From NCBI GenBank assembly GCA_037074705.1, contig CM073592.1, forward strand, positions 30,228,629-30,292,628: a stretch of 64,000 nucleotides of DNA. The letters run 5' to 3'. Positions 59,301 to 64,000 of this stretch are shown here, piece by piece (positions within the stretch are counted from its first letter, which is position 1; every line of letters begins with the position of its first letter). The position numbers were made by a program, and so were the translations under genes. The notes below the pieces were generated by a model, which searched no databases, had not been told where the DNA came from, and saw nothing but the letters and a program-made list of their open reading frames with translations. The stretch is from Zhengitettix transpicula (Eukaryota > Arthropoda > Insecta > Orthoptera > Tetrigidae).

Positions 59301-60735
59301 CCACATGCTCGCATTCACACTCCTCTATTGCCAAGATTTTCCTAACTATAAGACGGCAACCTTCCACCTTATGAGTATTTTTTTTTACATTTCCGCAAAT
59401 ATTTGGAAAGAATAAAAAGAAATATTTCAGTGACTTTTCTACTTTTAAAGTGGAGATACAGAATAAATCTTTAAGTGTCTGTAGTTTGTAATTAATTATT
59501 CTGATTGTTCACGGCCGTTTGTGGTCGCATTAATCTCGCTCTACTATTTACATTACCTCGTTTCATATTTTCAACACGTATGTGATAAAACAATTTCTCA
59601 CCAACATCAACATATTGATTCCAAAAAAAAATCCATAGATTGAATATTTTCAAATTTCAAGTCTACTTTAAAATTCTCTCCTCATATCAATTATAAAGTG
59701 CGCGTGAAGGGCACCACCCTACAAAGTCGAGTAAAATGCTCTCTTCGTGTCCCTTTAAGTAGTGGTATTTTACTTGGATTAGAAATATGTTGGCTATGGT
59801 CTGAAAAAAAAACCTGTATTCCGTGGTCTAAGGTGTGGAGAAGAGCGAAGTGAAAGATAAGTGACTGAATATGAGGAAAGGAATAAGATCCTAGTTCCAA
59901 CGTTTCGAAAAGTAGAAAAAGAACCGTTTGTCTTTGAGGAGAAAATGGAAAAGAATCGACACTTTACAGAAATAACCGTACTAAATTCACAGTCGGCAAT
60001 GCCTTAACAGCTGACTGAGGAAATTTGAGGCTGGTGAAAATGTCACCAGTTCTAATTCTTAATCCTTTTATTTAATGCCTTAAAAACGTATTTCTTTCCT
60101 CAAATTCAGTCACGCACTTTCACTTCATCTTCCTACTTTATTCTTCTCACAATTCACCCAGTTTGTGATATACTCTTGTCAATTTTTTTTCATTTCGTAA
60201 CTGACCTGCAAATGGCAGCTCGGGAAATGCAGAGACTGTGACAGTTACAAATTCGCGACAAGAAAAATACGATAGATATTTTAATATAAATCAGGAAGTT
60301 ATTAAGATCTTTTTACATTGTAAATTCATAAGAAAAGAACCATAAAAATATTGATATTGTTTAATCTGCCCTTCTTTCGTTGAAGTTCTGAAGGAACAAT
60401 TGCACAATGAAATGTTTGGTGGAAACTGGATGAATATGGCGAGTGTTAAAGCCGAAACCTACTAAGTAAAGAAGCGGAGATTAAATCATGAAAACGGGTG
60501 TTTTTATTATTAAATTAGATATTTTAATTAAAACTAAATTATAAAGAGGAAAATATATTTCTCTGTAAGTAGAATAATAAACAAGATGATAAAAGTGAAT
60601 ACATTTTTCACGGTTAATTGTTGGATGAGAGCAGATTACTTAACGAGCAGTTCACTAAAATGTTACAAACTTTCCAGCATATGACGTTACATTAATTGCA
60701 GTATTTTCCTGTCAAATTCAAACGAGAATAATGTG
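56330..60735. other. Intergenic, no gene recognised
   Basis: AT-rich DNA with short open frames only. The visible structures are a mini MITE copy at 58005-58085 and a perfect 15-bp inverted repeat at about 58571-58624. Nothing else can be supported. Confidence 0.5.
58005..58085. mobile_element. Minimal copy of the 16644 MITE family
   Basis: It keeps the outer TTACGTCTGATTGAAAAT and the core AATATAAATACCACACAA, then folds straight back through TTATCACTTTTTTGTCTGAA, pairing with TTCAGACAAAAAGGTGATAA. The internal part is missing. Confidence 0.6.
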
Positions 60736-60739
60736 TTGT

Positions 60740-61660
60740 TTTAGGAGTAGACAGGCTATGTATAGGGTAATCCACACGGTGGCAACTCCCCTCTTATAGC
60801 ATAGGAAAGGGAGTGAAAGGGGGGGTGCGGAAGGGTAGAGGAAGGTGGCCAAGAGTTAACTAGGGCCCCCGGGCTATGATTTAAGGATCCTACCCGGCAA
60901 TTCGCCAAAAAGTGATGCAGGGGAAACCCTAGAAAAGCTTGCATCAGGTAGGTCGGGCATTGGGTACTTGTCCCACGCCCTTTCGATGGCGGGAGAGGGG
61001 TTTGCTGTGGGGTCGCAGCTTTCCCCACGCCGTGCCTTGACCAATTTAGGAGGCAGCTGGCCGACTATTCCAATAGGAATAGCGGACAACTTTTACCGTA
61101 TGCCCGGAACATACACCTCTCAAAACAGGTCGAGTTGCCTCGGCATATGGGAACCTTAGTTCAAAAAACCAGAGAGATGTGAAGGCATCCCCAAAGGTAG
61201 CCTCCGCCAGAGCTCTCTGGGAAGGTTCACCTGCGAGAGAATTCTCTCTGGAGAATAATGGTGCACTTTTATTTCTACGAGATATTCATGTCTTGCGATT
61301 ACGATTGCGAGCAACGTCGAATTATCAATAACTCTAAGGAAATCAACGACAGCCATTGCGGTCCTATCATTCAGCATAAGATGGAACGTGACTTAGTACT
61401 CCCACGATACCGCAATCTTGAGTACAGCTGATTATTCTCCTAAGCTGGTTTTATCGGAAGATGGCGTGGTGACAGGCAACACAAGTTCCAGCATGCTTAA
61501 AAGCTATCTGAAGCTGTTAACCGAAAATTACTTGAAAAAAAACCTCCAATAAGACTGACTTTCTGTTGAGCATCGTCAGTTTTCTGTTGTACAGTATTTC
61601 ACCAGTGTCAGATGTAAAGAACGGCCGCGGCGAGGAACTATTTTGAGATGCATTTGGATG
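60740..61660. other. CpG-rich block of unknown origin
   Basis: Much richer in G+C and CpG than the surrounding DNA, with several open frames of 60-90 codons on both strands (for example minus 60756-61028 and minus 60874-61089) but no recognisable domain. It could be the untranslated or decayed part of a retroelement, or a CpG island of a gene to the right. I cannot decide from sequence alone. Confidence 0.45.
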
Positions 61661-61675
61661 TGAGGGTGGGCTCAC

Positions 61676-61867
61676 ATGCCAAAGCTCTCAGAGTGCGGGA
61701 ATAGATTCCGTGAACTAGAGATACGAAAATACGGCAATTTCATTTACCGTACAGTTGACTTGGGAAAGGGACCAAAGAATCTCAATCGAACGAGCTTAAA
61801 GAACTTCTACATGGTGGCCGATTCACCTGAAGACGTTGAAGAATACTCATCATATCAAAGTGGGTAA
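61676..61867 (+). CDS. Possible exon, hypothetical protein
   Basis: A 63-codon frame (RELEIRKYGNFIYRTVDLG, then NFYMVADSPEDVEEYSS) with protein-like composition and an acidic end. A GT donor (AAGTGG|GTAAAG) lies just before its stop. It sits next to the CpG-rich block, so it may be a first exon or a piece of the same unknown element. Not recognised. Confidence 0.3.
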   Translation: MPKLSECGNRFRELEIRKYGNFIYRTVDLGKGPKNLNRTSLKNFYMVADSPEDVEEYSSYQSG

Positions 61868-62087
61868 AGAAAAAAAATTAAATGCGCCCCGCCCCGCCTC
61901 ATGAGGGATAATAAAAAAACTCAAATTTGAACCTCCATTTTTTTCTTAGAAATTTCGATTCCGCAGGAAAAATCCACGGATTTGACAATATTATTTCTGT
62001 AATTTCTTTGCCATATAGGAAACGATGAAAGTGAAAGAAATCGGCAAAGTTAATTTATTCGTTTATCAGTAACTGGAAGCGACGAAA

Positions 62088-62212
62088 CTGTCGGCGACGT
62101 TTTGCCTCGAGTCAAAACGTCGCAAGCTGTCTGAAACAAAATGACTCGAGGCAAAACGTCGCAAGCTGTCCGAAGCAAAATGACTCGAGGCAAAATCGTC
62201 GCCGACAAAATG
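62088..62212. repeat. GC-rich palindrome with internal direct repeat
   Basis: It begins GTCGGCGACGTTTTGCCTCG and ends with its complement CGAGGCAAAATCGTCGCCGAC (one base longer). Between the arms a roughly 40-bp unit (CAAAATGACTCGAGGCAAAA, then CGTCGCAAGCTGTC) is repeated with small changes. This may be the terminal or subterminal region of the Harbinger-like element. Confidence 0.7.
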
Positions 62213-62287
62213 TTTCAAGCTGTCCGAGACGGTTTCAGGCTGTTTCGAGCTGTATCTAGCAACCAAACTCATTTAATATCAGTGAAG

Positions 62288-62431
62288 ATGGAGCGTGACG
62301 ACGAAATAGCTGTTATTATTTATTATTATATGTTGTTGGAAGAAGAAAAAATTTCTCGAGATTTACACCCAATTAATACTAAAAGAAATATAAACGGTTT
62401 TCATATATTATTACATACATTGTTATTTTAA
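62288..62431 (+). pseudogene. Truncated Harbinger-like transposase, N-terminal fragment
   Basis: Forty-seven codons: MERDDEIAVIIYYYMLLEEE, then HPINTKRNINGFHILLHTLL. The acidic start, hydrophobic helix and HPIN..R...G.FH.L pattern match the N-terminus of HARBI1-type transposases. All of the catalytic DDE region is missing. Confidence 0.6.
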
Positions 62432-62632
62432 CTTATTGTATTGCGGGAATACTACGAGTTCTGCCTCTTCCTCGTCTGCAAGATTATTAACTAATTCTAA
62501 TAATTTTACTTTAAAAGTTCTTTGCCGTCTTATTGAGAGTTTTTCAATGACCGGCAGCAGCCCTTTTAAAAAGAATGCATCATATTTTCTGCTGCAGTTT
62601 TTTTCTTTCTGTAGTTGGGGGTCTGGAATCAA
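62426..62632 (-). pseudogene. MADF/BESS-type protein, C-terminal fragment
   Basis: A frame with FLKGLLPVIEKLSIRRQRTF followed by KVKLLELVNNL, which matches the BESS motif found at the C-terminus of MADF-domain proteins, including those carried by Harbinger elements. The N-terminal DNA-binding MADF part is not present next to it. Confidence 0.6.
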
Positions 62633-63062
62633 GAGAACTTGATGATTGTGTGTTATCTGCTAATAGCTACAGCTTCTTCCTCGACACTTTGGTGTTGGGA
62701 TGCTAACAAAGAAATTCCGGGTTCTCGAAAATGCGATGCTGGTAAATGCAGAAAAAGCAAAAATAATCATAACTTTTTTCCACAGTAGCATTAAATCTTT
62801 ACTGAAACATAGATTTAATTTATGCTCGACATTGAGAATGGTGAACAAATAGATTGATATGGTTATAAAGTTTTAATGTCATGATTCATGAAGGTTTAGA
62901 TACAAGTCTGTAATGGCTTATTACATACAGTCCTGATAAAACCGCACGAACTCACACTATCTGTCATGTAGCACTTCAAAAAAATTTAAAAGCATATCAC
63001 TGTCAAGTCATCGAATGATTATAAATATTTTATTAACGGATTTGGATAAAAAAAAATCTCAA

Positions 63063-63115
63063 AACCAGGAATCGATCCCAGGACGAGGTCGCTGTACCGT
63101 TGGCCTATTCCTGGA
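63063..63115 (-). repeat. tRNA-like SINE head remnant
   Basis: On the minus strand TGGGATCGATTCCTGG is a B-box-like T arm, and AGGCCAACGGTACAGCGACC upstream could derive from an A box and anticodon region. Weak support. Confidence 0.35.
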
Positions 63116-63837
63116 AAATCGTTAATTCAGTTTCAATGACTTTAGTCTGGATCTATTCTTGATTCATTTGCGGATCTTCCGAATACTTATTTGAATCTTA
63201 GGTTATGAATTTGGAAGATACACAAATGATTTCAGGTGCACAAATCGACTCTAGAATGCTGTGGGAAGTTAAGTTGGGGTATCGTGTGTGTATGTGGGCT
63301 GTAAGTTGGCGACCTTGACAAGATAACCAAGGCAAACTTGAATCCAACACTGAGGCAGGGCGATAGCGACCGATATTTCCCTTCTCCTGCCCGACCTTCC
63401 GACTCAGGAGAAGGGATCTTCACGTCACACGGGGTTTCCACCGCTTGTTCTGACACCAGTTTGACTTCAGAGTGACGATGTAGTCCGGACACGGTTCTTT
63501 TAATGAAGCCGAAACTTCGCGACACCAAGGCCATTTTATGTGTGTCACCAACTCGTGCAACGCCCTTAAGAACAGTTCGACTGAAGCATCTTGGGGAATT
63601 TCTGACACGAAGTCTGTGGCACTGACTTGAAGCCAAAATTTGCTGAGCTGTACTTGCGTCCAGTTCCATTGCAAGCTATCCATGAACTTCTGGCCAGTAT
63701 GAAACAAATTATTTTATGTCAAGCACTGTTGTAACTCTCATGAAGTACAAGAAATGATTCGATACTCGTCACTGTTTTGTACTGTTACTCGGACACATAC
63801 TGGTACCTTAAATTTAAGTTTTCCTCAAGTACGTAAA

Positions 63838-64000
63838 GAAGGCCAATCTACCATTGCTGAAGAACCTGGCAAAGTATTACAACGGAAGCAGGCCTTTGTA
63901 TGGATCAGAAACATAGACAGTAAGAAAGACGGAGGAGAAATACCTGAAGTGTGGTGTTGGATAAGAAATGAAAACATAAAATGGACTGATGGTAAAAAAA
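63838..64000 (+). pseudogene. Decayed LINE reverse transcriptase C-terminal fragment
   Basis: The frame reads NLAKYYNGSRPLYGSETWT? with a stop in place of the last Trp, then TVRKTEEKYLK. After a frame change it reads EVWCWIRNENIKWTD. These match the LLYGSETWT...K..EK.L and MWCWRRM.KI.WTD motifs at the end of non-LTR retrotransposon reverse transcriptases. Stops and a frameshift show that it is dead. It runs off the window. Confidence 0.6.

Larger units (their letters stand above)
62040..62640. mobile_element. Internally deleted PIF/Harbinger-type DNA transposon
   Basis: It contains the start of a Harbinger-like transposase on the plus strand and the end of a MADF/BESS-type partner protein on the minus strand. 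Their stop codons overlap by 6 bp. Intact Harbinger elements carry a transposase and a separate DNA-binding protein; here the middles of both are gone. A palindrome with an internal repeat (62088-62212) lies at the left. Terminal repeats and target duplication were not resolved. Confidence 0.6.

Noticed and set aside
63232..63707. Two overlapping minus-strand frames (145 and 95 codons)
   Set aside because: They overlap in different frames, neither shows a recognised domain, and the area is bounded by SINE and LINE debris. Probably repeat-derived, but not classifiable from sequence alone.

Overview
The window looks like AT-rich nuclear DNA of an insect, or at least an arthropod. Coding sequence is split into many short exons with consensus GT-AG introns, and the introns are packed with small hairpin repeats, TA microsatellites and tRNA-derived SINE pieces. 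The species cannot be named from the sequence. All three genes are conserved in animals.

Layout. (1) 1-5539: no gene recognised; some CpG-bearing sequence at about 1380-3100. (2) 5540-23015, plus strand: 27 exons that join in frame into 1,448 residues of a multi-Tudor protein with a coiled coil followed by five Tudor units. This is the RNF17/TDRD4 (Drosophila qin/kumo) plan, a germline piRNA-pathway factor. The RING/B-box N-terminus is not visible. (3) 23466-28824, minus strand: 8 exons giving a complete 428-residue CstF-64 (cleavage stimulation factor subunit 2), convergent with the Tudor gene. (4) 28825-30969: shared 5' region between CstF-64 and the next gene, with a palindromic E2F-type site. 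(5) 30970-50889, plus strand: 16 exons giving a complete 857-residue PHTF (PHTF1/2 family) membrane protein. Its intron 11 is 8.2 kb long, has a GC-AG boundary, and hosts a nearly perfect 218-bp inverted repeat around an unrelated ORF. (6) 50890-64000: no complete gene; hairpin repeats, SINEs, a CpG-rich block (about 60740-61660), an internally deleted PIF/Harbinger-type transposon (about 62040-62640) and a decayed LINE reverse transcriptase tail at the right edge.

The three genes do not form a pathway. CstF-64 acts in mRNA 3'-end formation, the Tudor protein in piRNA biology, and PHTF is an ER-associated membrane protein of poorly known role. The most unusual signal is a dispersed palindromic repeat family (about 15 copies or remnants). 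Many copies carry a 3' splice site joined directly to a 5' splice site (TTTCAG|GTAAG), the signature of recursive-splicing ratchet points. Several copies lie 45-200 bp upstream of real acceptors, and many abut (TA)n tracts. The second is the fold-back locus in PHTF intron 11, which would give a long hairpin RNA if transcribed with its host.
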